From positions 124,001 through 188,000 of the forward strand of contig NZ_CP051230.1 in NCBI RefSeq assembly GCF_017792385.1: a stretch of DNA of 64,000 nt. Direction: 5' to 3'. Source of the DNA: Hyphomonas sp. Its GTDB lineage: Bacteria; Pseudomonadota; Alphaproteobacteria; Caulobacterales; Hyphomonadaceae. Every line of letters starts with the position of its first letter. Within the stretch, counting starts at the first letter, position 1. Positions 8,990-18,424 of the stretch are shown here, one piece after another. The position numbers and the translations under genes are program-made. Under the pieces are notes generated by a model that was not told the origin of the DNA, did no database searches, and saw only the letters and a list, made by a program, of their open reading frames with translations.

Positions 8990-11629
8990 ATGAGCAAACT
9001 CATGCTAATCGACGCCTCGCACACGGAAGAGACCCGTGTCGCGATCGTCAACAATGGCCAGGTGGACGACTTTGACTTCGAAACCACTGGAAATGAACAA
9101 CTTCGCGGAAATATCTATCTAGCAAAAGTCACACGCGTCGAGCCGTCCCTTCAGGCGGCCTTCGTGGAATATGGCGGCAATCGCCATGGCTTTCTCGCCT
9201 TCAGCGAGATCCACCCGGACTATTACCAGCTGCCCGCGGAAGACCGCGAGGCCTTGCTGCGCGAGGCCGCAGAAGAAGCGGCCGCACAGATCGAGGATGA
9301 TGACGAGGACGACGAGGATCGCGCCTCTGATGAAGCCGACGATCTCGACAATGACGCCTCTGACGAAGAAACTTCGGATGACGGGGCAGATGACTCCGAG
9401 GAGTCCGGCGACGAGACCGAAGCGAAAGCCGAGTCTGCACCCCGCCGGAAAAAGGCGAGCCGCGCCTCGATCTCCAAGCGTTACAAGATCCAGGAAGTGA
9501 TCCGGCGCCGCCAGGTCATGCTGGTGCAGGTCGTGAAGGAAGAGCGCGGCAACAAGGGCGCTGCCCTGACCACCTATTTGTCCCTCGCGGGTCGGTATTC
9601 GGTGCTCATGCCGAACACGCCGCGCGGAGGCGGGATTTCCCGCAAGATCGTGAATGGTGCCGACCGCAAGCGCCTGAAGTCGATCGTGTCTGAACTGGAC
9701 GTGCCGGAAGGCATGGGCCTGATCGTGCGTACGGCCGGGGCCAAACGGACCAAGGCCGAGATCAAGCGCGACTATGAATATCTCTCGAAACTCTGGGAAA
9801 CCATTGTCGAGAAAACACTCAATTCCGAGGCCCCGACCCTGATCAATGCCGAAGGCGGTTTGGTCCACCGGGCCATGCGGGACATGTTCGACAAGGAGAT
9901 CGAGGAAGTCCTCGTCCAGGGCGAAGACGCCTATCGTGAAGCCAAGGACCTGGCCAAGCTCATCATGCCGAGCCAGTCCAAGAAGGTTCAGCAGTGGAAG
10001 GAAGAGGATCCGCTGTTCGTGGCCGAAGCCGTCGAGCAGCAGCTGGATTCGATCTATTCCCCCACCGTGCAACTGAAGTCGGGTGGCTATCTGGTCATCA
10101 ACCAGACCGAAGCCCTCGTCGCCATTGACGTGAACTCGGGCAAGGCCACACGCGAACGCAATATCGAGCAGACTGCCCTGCGCACCAATCTGGAAGCGGC
10201 TGAGGAAGCCTGTCGCCAGATGCGCCTGCGGGATCTGGCCGGACTGATCGTCATCGACTTCATCGACATGGACGAGAACAAGAACAATCGGGCTGTCGAG
10301 AAAAAGCTCAAGGAACACCTGAAAGTGGACCGGGCCCGGGTCCAGCATGGCCGTATCTCGCAATTCGGACTGATGGAAATTTCCCGCCAGCGCCGCCGCC
10401 AGGGCGTGTTGCAGGCAACCTCCGATCCGTGTGAGGCCTGTAACGGCACCGGCCGGCGCCGGTCGATCCCGTCGGCCGCGTTGCAACTGATCCGCGCAAT
10501 CGAGGCACGCTCCTCCATGGGCGGCCTGAAGGCCATTTCAGTCAAGGCGCCGACTGATGTCGCGCTCTACCTGTTGAACAACAAGCGCGAAGCCCTGATC
10601 GAGGTCGAGCGCAAGGCCGGTTTCGCGGTCTCGATCCATTCCTCGGAAGACATGCTCCCGGGCGATTTCGTGATCGATGCAGAGCGAGACCCGAACAGCA
10701 AGCCAAAGAAACGCAAGCCCCCGCGCTCGCTCGCCAAGCCGACCAAACAGGTCGTCAGCGAGGATGACGAGGTCGATGAGGAGACCGCCGAAACCACATC
10801 TGAACAGGATGAGGACTCTTCCGGCGGTCGCCGCAAGCGCCGTCGTCGCAGAGGGGGACGCGGCCGGAAGCAGGATGCCGCCGAAACGCAGGGCGACGAG
10901 GCCCAGGCAGATGCCGACGAGCCCTCCGATGACGAAGACGACAGCGGAGAGGCCACTGCCGATTCCGGAGACGGTGACTCAGAGGATGGCGCGCCTCGCA
11001 AGCGCCGCCGCCGGGGCCGTCGCGGAGGCCGCCGGCGGCGCCGGTCTTCCGAAAACCGCACCGAGGCAGGCGACGAAGCGCCCACCGATGGCGGCGCCTA
11101 TCTGGACGGCCTCGCTGCGAGCGCTGCGGAAATGCTGGACGATTTTCCGCCGAGCGAAGCGAAAGTGAGCGAACCGGAACCTCACACCGCGCAAGATGCG
11201 GTGACAGACGAGGCATCTGCTGACAGCCCCGACTCGGCCGATACGCCCGAAGCGCAGGCAGACACCGTGGCGGAAGACTCGCCCGCAGACGCCAGCGCCG
11301 AGGAGAAGCCGGCCAAACCGAAGCGGACCCGCCGGTCCCGCGCGAAAAAGAAGGATACGGGCGAGACCACTGAATCGGCGGAGACGACCGAGGCAGACGC
11401 GCCATCCGAAGCGGAGGGTGCACCGGAGGCAGACAGTTCGCCTGCAAAGGAAACCGCACCGGAACCTGTCTCTGAAACCCCGGCTGAGCCGGACCCGGCG
11501 CCTGAACCCGAAGCCGAACCGGCAATGGCCGAATCAGAACCCGCCAAGGCAGAGCCCGCGAAAGAGGCGGCCCCCGCCAAGAAGCCGGGCCCGAAACGCA
11601 CCGGCTGGTGGTCCCGCGCAAAGCGCTAG
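8990..11629 (+). CDS. rne: Ribonuclease E
   Basis: Endoribonuclease (879 residues) that starts mRNA decay and matures rRNA/tRNA, and the scaffold of the degradosome. The ATG at 8990 (MSKLMLIDASHTEETRVAIV) is the family start. The S1 domain is interrupted from about residue 95 to 160 by an acidic Asp/Glu insertion, as in other alphaproteobacteria. The catalytic metal site lies in VAIDVNSGK (about 375-383) and the LIVIDFIDMD strand; the zinc-link is CEAC (about 480). After about residue 560 the protein is low-complexity: Arg-rich RNA-binding clusters (RRKRRRRRGG, RKRRRRGRRGG) alternating with acidic tracts. The end KRTGWWSRAKR resembles the GWW motif that binds PNPase in Caulobacter RNase E. 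Confidence 0.95.
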   Translation: MSKLMLIDASHTEETRVAIVNNGQVDDFDFETTGNEQLRGNIYLAKVTRVEPSLQAAFVEYGGNRHGFLAFSEIHPDYYQLPAEDREALLREAAEEAAAQIEDDDEDDEDRASDEADDLDNDASDEETSDDGADDSEESGDETEAKAESAPRRKKASRASISKRYKIQEVIRRRQVMLVQVVKEERGNKGAALTTYLSLAGRYSVLMPNTPRGGGISRKIVNGADRKRLKSIVSELDVPEGMGLIVRTAGAKRTKAEIKRDYEYLSKLWETIVEKTLNSEAPTLINAEGGLVHRAMRDMFDKEIEEVLVQGEDAYREAKDLAKLIMPSQSKKVQQWKEEDPLFVAEAVEQQLDSIYSPTVQLKSGGYLVINQTEALVAIDVNSGKATRERNIEQTALRTNLEAAEEACRQMRLRDLAGLIVIDFIDMDENKNNRAVEKKLKEHLKVDRARVQHGRISQFGLMEISRQRRRQGVLQATSDPCEACNGTGRRRSIPSAALQLIRAIEARSSMGGLKAISVKAPTDVALYLLNNKREALIEVERKAGFAVSIHSSEDMLPGDFVIDAERDPNSKPKKRKPPRSLAKPTKQVVSEDDEVDEETAETTSEQDEDSSGGRRKRRRRRGGRGRKQDAAETQGDEAQADADEPSDDEDDSGEATADSGDGDSEDGAPRKRRRRGRRGGRRRRRSSENRTEAGDEAPTDGGAYLDGLAASAAEMLDDFPPSEAKVSEPEPHTAQDAVTDEASADSPDSADTPEAQADTVAEDSPADASAEEKPAKPKRTRRSRAKKKDTGETTESAETTEADAPSEAEGAPEADSSPAKETAPEPVSETPAEPDPAPEPEAEPAMAESEPAKAEPAKEAAPAKKPGPKRTGWWSRAKR

Positions 11630-11651
11630 GCTAGTCATTGAACCACATAGA

Positions 11652-11681
11652 AAAGGCCGGAGCAGACATGCTCCGGCCTTT
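11652..11681. terminator. Bidirectional rho-independent terminator
   Basis: Perfect 13-bp stem (AAAGGCCGGAGCA paired with TGCTCCGGCCTTT) with a 4-nt loop, flanked by A and T residues. It lies between convergent rne and the lipoprotein gene at 11706, so it can serve both. Confidence 0.9.
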
Positions 11682-11705
11682 ATTGCGTTCACGCCAAAAA
11701 ATTCG

Positions 11706-12029
11706 TTACGCGCTGCACCCTTTGTCATCGTAGATGCCCATCAGATGGGTGCGACGCTTTTCTACCAAATCCTGTGCCTTGTCGGCATCCATGTAATTCC
11801 CGACCGCCGCAGGCCAGAACAGAACGACCGCCGCCACATTGGCGGTGTTGACGCCTTTATTGTCGTCGGCTTCGTTCATCACTTCATCCAGATTGACGAA
11901 CTCTCTTTCGAGTTCTGCGCAAGACAGCTTCTGGTCTCCTGGCTGCACCGTGCTGACTTTTGTCGTCGACGTGCACGCGGCTGCTGCAAACAAAGCTACG
12001 CCGCATCCTGCGAGCAGGATTTTTCTCAT
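11706..12029 (-). CDS. Small hypothetical lipoprotein (107 aa)
   Basis: Exported lipoprotein with signal MRKILLAGCGVALFAAAAC; the lipidated Cys is residue 19 in an AAAC lipobox. The mature part contains SCAELEREFVNLDEVMNEAD, a short hydrophobic AAVVLFWPAAVGNYMDAD segment, and an EKRRTHLMGIYDDKGC tail. A segment of the form VLFWP.AVGNY...A...E...R..HL is widespread in small proteobacterial lipoproteins of unknown role. Monocistronic by context, with terminators on both sides (11652-11681 and 12117-12145). Confidence 0.8.
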   Translation of the reverse strand: MRKILLAGCGVALFAAAACTSTTKVSTVQPGDQKLSCAELEREFVNLDEVMNEADDNKGVNTANVAAVVLFWPAAVGNYMDADKAQDLVEKRRTHLMGIYDDKGCSA

Positions 12030-12116
12030 GGAATTTCCCCCTTGGTTTCCCCGCGATCAGGATTGATCGCGAAGGAGATATTTCCCGCTTCGGTTGCCAA
12101 GGTCAACAAATAAAAA

Positions 12117-12145
12117 GACCGGTCTCGAAATAATCGAGACCGGTC
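12117..12145 (-). terminator. Rho-independent terminator of the fatty-acid operon
   Basis: Perfect 12-bp stem (GACCGGTCTCGA with its complement, 5-nt loop) followed on the minus strand by TTTTTATTT. It lies 46 bp past the fadB-like stop and closes the operon that starts at 18386. Confidence 0.92.
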
Positions 12146-12190
12146 CTCTCAATATTCGTCCAAACGACGAAAATGTTTGGCGATTGGCCT

Positions 12191-14425
12191 TTACGCCGCC
12201 GCTTTCTCTGCTTTTCCGGCTGGCGGGAAGCGATCGTAGAAGCCTTCGCCTTTCTCGGCCATGTCGCGCAGCAGGGCTGGCGGCTCGAACCGCTCGCCAT
12301 ATTTCGCGGCAAGACGGTCCGCTTCGGCGACGAACTCCTTGATGCCCCAGACGAGGTCGACATAGGAACAGCAGCCGCCGGTATAGGGCGCGAAGCCCCA
12401 GGCGAGGATCGAGCCAATATCCGCATCGCGCGCATCTGTGATGACGCCTTCCTCGAAGCAACGGGCCACTTCGATGGCCTGACGGACGAGGAAACGGTTC
12501 TTCAGATGCTGCTTCAGGTCCGGCGGGCATTCGTCCACCTTCACCTCAAGACGGCTGTTCAGGTCGGGCCAGAGACGTTCCGGCTTGCCCTTCTCATTAT
12601 AGTCGTAGAAGCCCTTGCCAGCCTTGCGCCCGACGCGCTCCTGATCCTCGACCAGCCATGCCAGGAATTGCGTACGGTCATCAGACTGCAGGTCGATACC
12701 CGCTGCTTCGGCCGTGGCGCGAGTCACTTTCAACGCCGTGTCGAGGCCAACGGAGTCGGACACCTCCAATGGGCCCATCGGCATGCCGGACTGGCGTCCG
12801 ACATTCTCGATGATCGCCGGCTTGATGCCTTCCGACAGCATTTCCATGCCTTCGCGTGTATAGGTGCCGAAGCAACGGGACGTGTAGAAGCCGCGGCTGT
12901 CATTGACGGCGATCGGCGTCTTGCGAATGGCCAGGACATAGTCAACGGCCTTGGCGAGCGTGGCTTCGCTGGTCTTCTCACCGCTGATGATTTCGACAAG
13001 CCCCATACGCTCGACCGGCGAGAAGAAGTGAATGCCGATGAAGTTTTCCGGACGCTGGGACGCCTCGGCGAGGCCCGTGATCGGCAGCGTCGACGTGTTG
13101 GAACCGAAGACGGCGTCCTCGTCCAGAACGTCTTCGGCCATCTTGGTGATCTTGGCCTTCAGTTCGACATTCTCGAACACGGCCTCAATGACCAGGTCGG
13201 CTCCCTTGACGTCGTCATAATTGTCGGTCGTGGTGATCAGGTCGAGCAGCGCGTCGCCCTTCTCCTTGGTGGACTTGCCTCGCGAAACGGCCTTCTCGAC
13301 GAGACGGCGGGAATAGTCCTTGCCCTTCTCGGCGTTCTCTTTCGAGACATCAACCAGTACCGTCGGAATGCCGGCCTTGGCCTGCACATAGGCGATCCCT
13401 GCCCCCATCAGGCCGGCGCCGATCACGGCGATCTTCTTGAACTCCGTCTTCGGATAACCTGCCGGACGGTTGCCGCCCTTGGACAGTTCCTGCATCGACA
13501 GGAACAGCGACCGGATCATGGCTTTCGCCTCCGGGCGTTGCTGCGTGTTGATGAAGTAGCGCGTCTCGATCCGCAGGCCGGCATCAATCGGTACCTGAAT
13601 GCCTTCATAGATGCAGGACAGGATGTTCTTCTGGGCGGGATAATTGCCATAGGTCTTGGCCATCAGCATGGCATTGGACATGGTCGCAACCTGCCCGGCG
13701 CCCGGATGACGGTGGACGACGCCGCCGGGGACCTTGAAGCCTTTCTCATCCCACGGGGCCTTGGCATTCGGGTTCGCCTTGACCCAGGCTTTCGCCTTGT
13801 CGACGGTTTCCGCAGAGGGAGCAAGCTCCTGCACCACGCCCATGGCGAGCGCCTTCTCCGCATTGAAGCTTTCGCCCTGAAGGATCAGCGGCAGCGCCGC
13901 CTGAACGCCGACAAGACGCGGCAGGCGCTGTGTGCCACCTGCGCCCGGCAGAAGGCCGATCTTGGCTTCCGGCAGGCCAAACTGCAGCTTTGGATTGTCG
14001 TTCGCCGCAACGCGGTAATGACAGGCCAGCGCCACTTCGAGGCCACCGCCAAGCGCCAGGCCGTTCAGCGCGACCGCCACCGGCTTGCCGCACGTCTCCA
14101 GCTCACGCAGCGTCTTGTTGAGCGAGAAGCCGCGCTCGAACTGTGCCTTCTTCAGCTCTGCCTCGGACATGTCCGAGGCACTTTTGCCGCCGCCCGCGCT
14201 TTCATTCATCTCGCCCAGATCCGCCCCTGCGCAGAAGCCGCTGGGTTTGCCCGAAGACAGGACCAGGCCCTTGATGGAATCGTTGGTGGCAACTTCCTTG
14301 GAGATGGCGATGATGTCGGCGACGGCTTTCGCCGTCAGCGTGTTCATGCTGCGGCCCGGCACGTCGAAACTTGCGTGCGCAATGCCGTCGCTGTCGACGT
14401 CCCAACCGAATGTTTCGAGTTTCAT
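12191..14425 (-). CDS. FadB/FadJ-type enoyl-CoA hydratase / 3-hydroxyacyl-CoA dehydrogenase
   Basis: Bifunctional beta-oxidation alpha subunit (744 residues) that hydrates trans-2-enoyl-CoA and oxidises the L-3-hydroxyacyl-CoA with NAD. The N-terminal crotonase domain (about 1-200) has the oxyanion loop GFCAGADL and [17 protein letters not shown]. The dehydrogenase Rossmann motif [13 protein letters not shown] begins near residue 332, and the catalytic His is in [12 protein letters not shown] near 465. Start: ATG at 14425 with AAGGAG six bases upstream; the 19-residue upward extension lacks support. Last gene of the operon with its thiolase partner (15225-16430). The usual FadA-FadB pair is split here by an unknown membrane-protein gene. 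Confidence 0.95.
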   Translation of the reverse strand: MKLETFGWDVDSDGIAHASFDVPGRSMNTLTAKAVADIIAISKEVATNDSIKGLVLSSGKPSGFCAGADLGEMNESAGGGKSASDMSEAELKKAQFERGFSLNKTLRELETCGKPVAVALNGLALGGGLEVALACHYRVAANDNPKLQFGLPEAKIGLLPGAGGTQRLPRLVGVQAALPLILQGESFNAEKALAMGVVQELAPSAETVDKAKAWVKANPNAKAPWDEKGFKVPGGVVHRHPGAGQVATMSNAMLMAKTYGNYPAQKNILSCIYEGIQVPIDAGLRIETRYFINTQQRPEAKAMIRSLFLSMQELSKGGNRPAGYPKTEFKKIAVIGAGLMGAGIAYVQAKAGIPTVLVDVSKENAEKGKDYSRRLVEKAVSRGKSTKEKGDALLDLITTTDNYDDVKGADLVIEAVFENVELKAKITKMAEDVLDEDAVFGSNTSTLPITGLAEASQRPENFIGIHFFSPVERMGLVEIISGEKTSEATLAKAVDYVLAIRKTPIAVNDSRGFYTSRCFGTYTREGMEMLSEGIKPAIIENVGRQSGMPMGPLEVSDSVGLDTALKVTRATAEAAGIDLQSDDRTQFLAWLVEDQERVGRKAGKGFYDYNEKGKPERLWPDLNSRLEVKVDECPPDLKQHLKNRFLVRQAIEVARCFEEGVITDARDADIGSILAWGFAPYTGGCCSYVDLVWGIKEFVAEADRLAAKYGERFEPPALLRDMAEKGEGFYDRFPPAGKAEKAAA

Positions 14426-14453
14426 GATTGTCTCCTTGAACAGGTAAATCTTG

Positions 14454-15203
14454 TCAGAGTGCAGGCGCCTCGTTCGAGGCACCCGCGGTGTGAGTTTCCG
14501 AATTTGTGATCCCCAGACGGATGATCATAACTTTTTGCCAGACTTTTTGAGACAGCGATGCCGTCAGGTCCTCGATTTCGTTGACAGTGTCGGCCACAGC
14601 AGAGTCATTGAGCGTCTGCACATACAATGCGGCCAACTTCCCCGTCAGCGACAGCATCTCTGCACAATAGTCGAGGTACCGAATGAGTTGAAACACAGTC
14701 AAATCCCGCTCTGGCGAGGATTTCGTGCGCTGATAGAGATTGAGCGGCGACACTGGATCCTTCGTCAACTGATGCATGTCAATCACGTGGGCGATGGAGC
14801 GAAGCTGGTGCAGTCCTTTCAAGGCCTGCTCCCGCTTGATACGCGTCTCTAGGTTCAACAGAAACCAAACGCCCGCACTCACGAGCAGTGTGATATTGAC
14901 GATCGCCTCAACACCTTCAAAGCTGTAGATCTCACCCGGATTATTGGTCAGCAGGCGCACTTTCTGGAAAATTCCCCAGCCAATCATCACCAAGCCCGCG
15001 GCCAGCACAAGGCCAACCAGCGTACGAAGGCGCACATGCGGGTGGGAAATTTCCTGAAGGTTCGCCTGTTGCTGTCTCGAAATCTGCAAAAGCTCGGCGC
15101 ACACATTTGATATCCCCCGATCAGGAAAGCGTTCGGTTACCCTCGCTTGCAAGCGCGAGAGCGTGTCCGAAATCTTCTCATGATCGAGCTGGGTGTAAGG
15201 CAT
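14454..15203 (-). CDS. Unknown two-helix membrane protein inside the beta-oxidation operon
   Basis: A 249-residue protein I do not recognise. Residues 1-58 are charged and helical (MPYTQLDHEKISDTLSRLQA). Two membrane segments follow at about 62-80 and 102-118 with a short loop between them, then a helical domain of about 130 residues with a KREQALKGLHQLRSIAHVID helix. Good ribosome site (AGGAG, 7-nt spacing). It begins 21 bp after the thiolase stop and ends 28 bp before the fadB start, so it is translated from the same transcript. No lipid-enzyme motif is visible. Placement suggests a role in fatty-acid metabolism or in tethering the enzymes at the membrane; this is inference only. Confidence 0.8.
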   Translation of the reverse strand: MPYTQLDHEKISDTLSRLQARVTERFPDRGISNVCAELLQISRQQQANLQEISHPHVRLRTLVGLVLAAGLVMIGWGIFQKVRLLTNNPGEIYSFEGVEAIVNITLLVSAGVWFLLNLETRIKREQALKGLHQLRSIAHVIDMHQLTKDPVSPLNLYQRTKSSPERDLTVFQLIRYLDYCAEMLSLTGKLAALYVQTLNDSAVADTVNEIEDLTASLSQKVWQKVMIIRLGITNSETHTAGASNEAPAL

Positions 15204-15224
15204 GCGCCGGCTCCTGGGGCTTTG

Positions 15225-16430
15225 CTAGACCCGTTCGATGATCGTGGCGGTGCCCATGCCGGCGCCGACACACAGCGTGACAAGGGCCGTTTCCTTGCCG
15301 GAGCGTTCCAACTCGTCGACCATCGTGCCGAGGATCATGCCGCCGGTCGCGCCGAGCGGGTGGCCCATCGCAATGGCGCCGCCATTCACGTTCATCTTCT
15401 CGTGCGGGATATTGAGGTTCTGCATCATCAGCAGAACGACCGATGCAAAGGCTTCGTTCAGCTCGTACAGGTCGATGTCACCAACTTCCATGCCGGCCTT
15501 CTTCAGCACCTTCTGGGTCACATAGGTCGGTCCGGTCAGCATGATGCCCGGCTCGGAACCGATGGAGGCCATGGCGCGAACGCGAGCACGTGGCTTCAGG
15601 CCAAGCGCCTCGCCCATTTCCTTCGATCCGAACAGCACTGCCGAGGCCCCATCCACGATGCCGGATGAGTTGCCGGCATGGTGCACATGGTTGATGGCTT
15701 CCAGTTCCGGGTAACGCTGCTTGATGACTTCATCGAAGCCCATGGCGCCCATTCCAGCGAAGGACGGGTTCAACGCAGCGAGCGACTGCATGTCCGCATC
15801 CGGGCGCATATGCTCGTCATGATCCAGTTGGACGCCGCCCATCTGGTCCTTCACCGGAACGATGGACTTGGCAAAGCGGCCTTCCTTCCAGGCGGTCGCT
15901 GCGCGCTTCTGGCTCTCGACCGCAAAGGCGTCCACATCATCGCGCGAAAAGCCATATTTGGTGGCAATCGTGTCAGCGCCGATGCCTTGCGGTGCGAAGT
16001 ATGTCTTCAGCGCAACTTGCGGGTCGGAAGACCACGCGCCGCCGGACGCGCCCATGGGCACGCGGCTCATGCTCTCGACACCACCGCCAATGGCCATGTC
16101 GGCTTCTCCGGTCATCACCTTTGCGGCGGCCATGTTGCAGGCTTCCAGGCCAGAGGCGCAGAAACGGTCGATCTGCACGCCGGCTGTCGTTTCGGCATAT
16201 TCGGCATTGAGAACGGCAACGCGGGCGATGTCCGCGCCCTGCTCGCCCACCGGGCTGACGCAGCCAAGTACGACATCGTCGACCTTGGACGTGTCCAACT
16301 CGTTCCGGTCACGGATGGCCTGGAGAACTTGCGTTGCGAGGCTGAGCGAGGTGATCTCGTGCAGCGATCCGCTTTTCTTGCCTTTGCCGCGGGGCGTACG
16401 CACCGCATCGTAGATATAGGCTTCAGTCAT
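15225..16430 (-). CDS. Acetyl-CoA C-acyltransferase (beta-ketothiolase, FadA type)
   Basis: Thiolase (401 residues) that cleaves 3-ketoacyl-CoA with CoA in the last step of each beta-oxidation round. Acylated Cys91 is in [12 protein letters not shown], His357 in [15 protein letters not shown], and the catalytic Cys387 in TLCVGAGMG: the full thiolase triad. Start [17 protein letters not shown] is canonical, with AAGGAG upstream. It precedes the unknown membrane protein and the FadB/J gene and follows a thioesterase. An acetoacetyl-CoA thiolase is possible by fold, but the pairing with FadB/J argues for chain-shortening. Confidence 0.93.
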   Translation of the reverse strand: MTEAYIYDAVRTPRGKGKKSGSLHEITSLSLATQVLQAIRDRNELDTSKVDDVVLGCVSPVGEQGADIARVAVLNAEYAETTAGVQIDRFCASGLEACNMAAAKVMTGEADMAIGGGVESMSRVPMGASGGAWSSDPQVALKTYFAPQGIGADTIATKYGFSRDDVDAFAVESQKRAATAWKEGRFAKSIVPVKDQMGGVQLDHDEHMRPDADMQSLAALNPSFAGMGAMGFDEVIKQRYPELEAINHVHHAGNSSGIVDGASAVLFGSKEMGEALGLKPRARVRAMASIGSEPGIMLTGPTYVTQKVLKKAGMEVGDIDLYELNEAFASVVLLMMQNLNIPHEKMNVNGGAIAMGHPLGATGGMILGTMVDELERSGKETALVTLCVGAGMGTATIIERV

Positions 16431-16457
16431 TGGAGAGGCTCCTTCTAAAACGAAAAA

Positions 16458-16886
16458 TCATGTTGCCGGTTTCAAGACCGGATTGAGCGTGAGGCTCGCG
16501 GTGGAGCGGGCCGCTTCCTTGCCGCGAGAATCGAACAGTTCAGCTTCCGCAAACAGCATCGCGCGACCGACATTTCTCAAGCGCGCTGTCACCTCGATCA
16601 CGCCCTTGCGGACCGGGCGCAGGAAATGAGTATGCAGATCAACCGTCGACGGCAGCTTTGTCTTCCCCGCCTTCATTCCGGCGAGCATGCCGATTGTATC
16701 ATCCATCATGGCCACGAGATAGCCGCCCTGAATGACGCCGGCGGGGTTGCAGAACTCCGGACGGCCCTCGAAGCGCACCCGCGTCGTCAATGCCGTCATG
16801 TCCAGCGCGAGGAGTTCAAAACCGAGCGAGGTTGACGACGGGCTCGGCGTCGGAAAAACGTCGCGGATGAGATCGCGGTCAGGCAT
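16458..16886 (-). CDS. PaaI-family hotdog acyl-CoA thioesterase
   Basis: Hotdog-fold protein of 142 residues, likely hydrolysing acyl-CoA thioesters. The core NPAGVIQGGYLVAMMDDTIGM is the PaaI/YbgC-like active-site helix region. The DLHTHFLRPV strand and the AEAELFDSRGKEAARSTAS end are typical. The ATG at 16886 (MPDRDLIRDVF) has AGAGG six bases upstream and overlaps the end of the preceding small membrane gene by 8 bp; the 7-residue extension to 16907 is less likely. Third gene of the fatty-acid operon, where it could release CoA when acyl-CoA accumulates. Confidence 0.85.
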   Translation of the reverse strand: MPDRDLIRDVFPTPSPSSTSLGFELLALDMTALTTRVRFEGRPEFCNPAGVIQGGYLVAMMDDTIGMLAGMKAGKTKLPSTVDLHTHFLRPVRKGVIEVTARLRNVGRAMLFAEAELFDSRGKEAARSTASLTLNPVLKPAT

Positions 16887-17184
16887 GCCCACCCTCTTTA
16901 CGCGCAAGGATCTCGCGAAGTCTGCACTCAGGATCCTTGTCTCGGGAGACTATTTCGATTTCCGCGTCGGTCAGTCCGGCGGCGCGCAGCTTCTTGATCG
17001 ACGACATGTAGACCCGATACGACACAAGCATCACCACACCGAACACGAGTGCAATTCCCGCAAGGCTCAAATGTATGGGCAGTCCGGCAATCCTGGATTC
17101 CGAAAACGGCTGAACAACAGACAGGCCGAGGTTCACGGCAATTACCGCAACCGCAAGTCCCAACCATGTCAATCCGTTCTTCAT
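16879..17184 (-). CDS. Small two-helix membrane protein in the fatty-acid operon
   Basis: A 101-residue protein with two membrane segments (about 5-23 and 40-58) and a cytoplasmic tail of short helices (KKLRAAGLTDAEIEIVSRDK), which faintly recalls SHOCT-like C-terminal motifs. ATG at 17184 has AGGAAG upstream; a GTG one codon earlier overlaps that site and is unlikely. It lies 35 bp after the acyl-CoA dehydrogenase stop and overlaps the thioesterase start. No recognised family. Confidence 0.75.
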   Translation of the reverse strand: MKNGLTWLGLAVAVIAVNLGLSVVQPFSESRIAGLPIHLSLAGIALVFGVVMLVSYRVYMSSIKKLRAAGLTDAEIEIVSRDKDPECRLREILARKEGGHA

Positions 17185-17219
17185 CACCCTTCCTGTCTAC
17201 GCCTGGCCTGACCGATCCA

Positions 17220-18386
17220 CTACAATGTCCGCGCAATCAGCATTTTCATGACTTCGTTTGCGCCGCCATAAATGCGCTGGACACGCGCGTCCGCATACAT
17301 CTGCGCGATCGGGTACTCATCCATATAACCAAAGCCGCCATGAAGCTGCAGGCATTCATCGATGATCTTGCATTGCAAATCCGAAATCCAGTATTTCGAC
17401 ATGGACGCCGTGGATGCATCCAGCTCCTCTTTCAGCAGGCGCTCCGTACAGTGATCGGCAAAGACCTTTGCTACGGTTGCCTCGGTCTTGCATTCCGCCA
17501 GTTTGAACTGGGTGTTCTGAAAGTCGAAAATGGTCTGGCCGAACGCCTTGCGTCCCTTGACGTATTCCACGGTCTCGTGGATCGCGCGTTCGATCATGCC
17601 GACGCCCTGAAGGCCGATGATATGACGCTCCTGCGGCAACTTCTGCATCAGCTGGATGAAGCCCTTGCCCTCCACTTCGCCCAAAAGGTTGGACGCCGGG
17701 ACGCGCACATCGTCAAAGAACAACTCAGACGTGTCTGCCGCATGCTGGCCGACCTTTTCCAGGTTCCGGCCACGGCGGAAACCTTCCACCTTGTCAGTCT
17801 CGACCGCGATGATGGATATCCCCTTGGCGCCTTGTGTCGGGTCGGTCTTCACACACAGCAGGATGAGGTTTGCTGTCTGACCGTTCGAAATGAAGGTTTT
17901 GGATCCATTGATGACATAGTCGTCACCGTCGCGCTTGGCCGTGGTTTTCATGCCTTGCAGGTCAGAACCTGCGCCCGGCTCGGTCATGGCAATGGCGGTA
18001 ACCAGATCGCCGGAACAGATGCCCGGCAGCCAGCGGCGCTTTTGCTCCTCGGTGCCATAGGACACGACATAGGGCGCGATGATCGCATTGTGCAGCGTGA
18101 TGCCAAATCCGTCGACGCCCTTCCACTGCTGCTGTTCGATGATGATGGCTTCGTGCCGGAAATCTCCGCCGGCTCCGCCGTACTCTTCCGGGACAGACGC
18201 GCCCAGCAGGCCCATTTCGCCGGCTTTCTTCCAGACCTCCATCGGGACGATTCCGTCCTTGCGCCATTGCGGAACATGCGGCACGCATTCCTTCTCGAAG
18301 AACTGGCCGACGGCATCCGAGAAAATCTCGAGCTCTTCGTCCTGGCGCCAAGCTGCCTTCGGGACGTCTAGGGGGCTGGCCTGCAT
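17220..18386 (-). CDS. Acyl-CoA dehydrogenase (first gene of the fatty-acid operon)
   Basis: FAD-dependent acyl-CoA dehydrogenase (388 residues) forming the trans-2 double bond. N-terminal helical domain (about 1-120), beta domain with the FAD strand TAIAMTEPGAGSDL, and a C-terminal helical domain ending in HGGFGYMDEYPIAQMYADAR and RIYGGANEVMKML. The RIYGG form (Gly where MCAD has its catalytic Glu) is that of LCAD/isovaleryl-type enzymes, whose base lies on another helix. Start at 18386 has GGAGG at a 6-nt spacing. The palindromic operator at 18425-18440 is 38 bp upstream. Substrate chain length cannot be read from the sequence. Confidence 0.93.
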   Translation of the reverse strand: MQASPLDVPKAAWRQDEELEIFSDAVGQFFEKECVPHVPQWRKDGIVPMEVWKKAGEMGLLGASVPEEYGGAGGDFRHEAIIIEQQQWKGVDGFGITLHNAIIAPYVVSYGTEEQKRRWLPGICSGDLVTAIAMTEPGAGSDLQGMKTTAKRDGDDYVINGSKTFISNGQTANLILLCVKTDPTQGAKGISIIAVETDKVEGFRRGRNLEKVGQHAADTSELFFDDVRVPASNLLGEVEGKGFIQLMQKLPQERHIIGLQGVGMIERAIHETVEYVKGRKAFGQTIFDFQNTQFKLAECKTEATVAKVFADHCTERLLKEELDASTASMSKYWISDLQCKIIDECLQLHGGFGYMDEYPIAQMYADARVQRIYGGANEVMKMLIARTL

Positions 18387-18424
18387 TCTGTTCCTCCACT
18401 TCTCACGCGAACTCTGGTTGCCGC

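Noticed and set aside
8668..9075. 135-codon frame in the rne leader overlapping the rne start
   Set aside because: No ribosome site, no family similarity, and it overlaps the conserved rne N-terminus in another frame.
12173..14509. 778-codon open frame on the plus strand, antisense to the FadB/J gene
   Set aside because: Open only because of the high GC codon pattern of the real gene on the other strand; no domain, no ribosome site, and the minus-strand product is an unmistakable FadB/J.
17220..18386. Missing catalytic Glu in the RIYGG motif of the acyl-CoA dehydrogenase taken as inactivation
   Set aside because: LCAD/isovaleryl-type dehydrogenases place the base on another helix and normally show Gly here.
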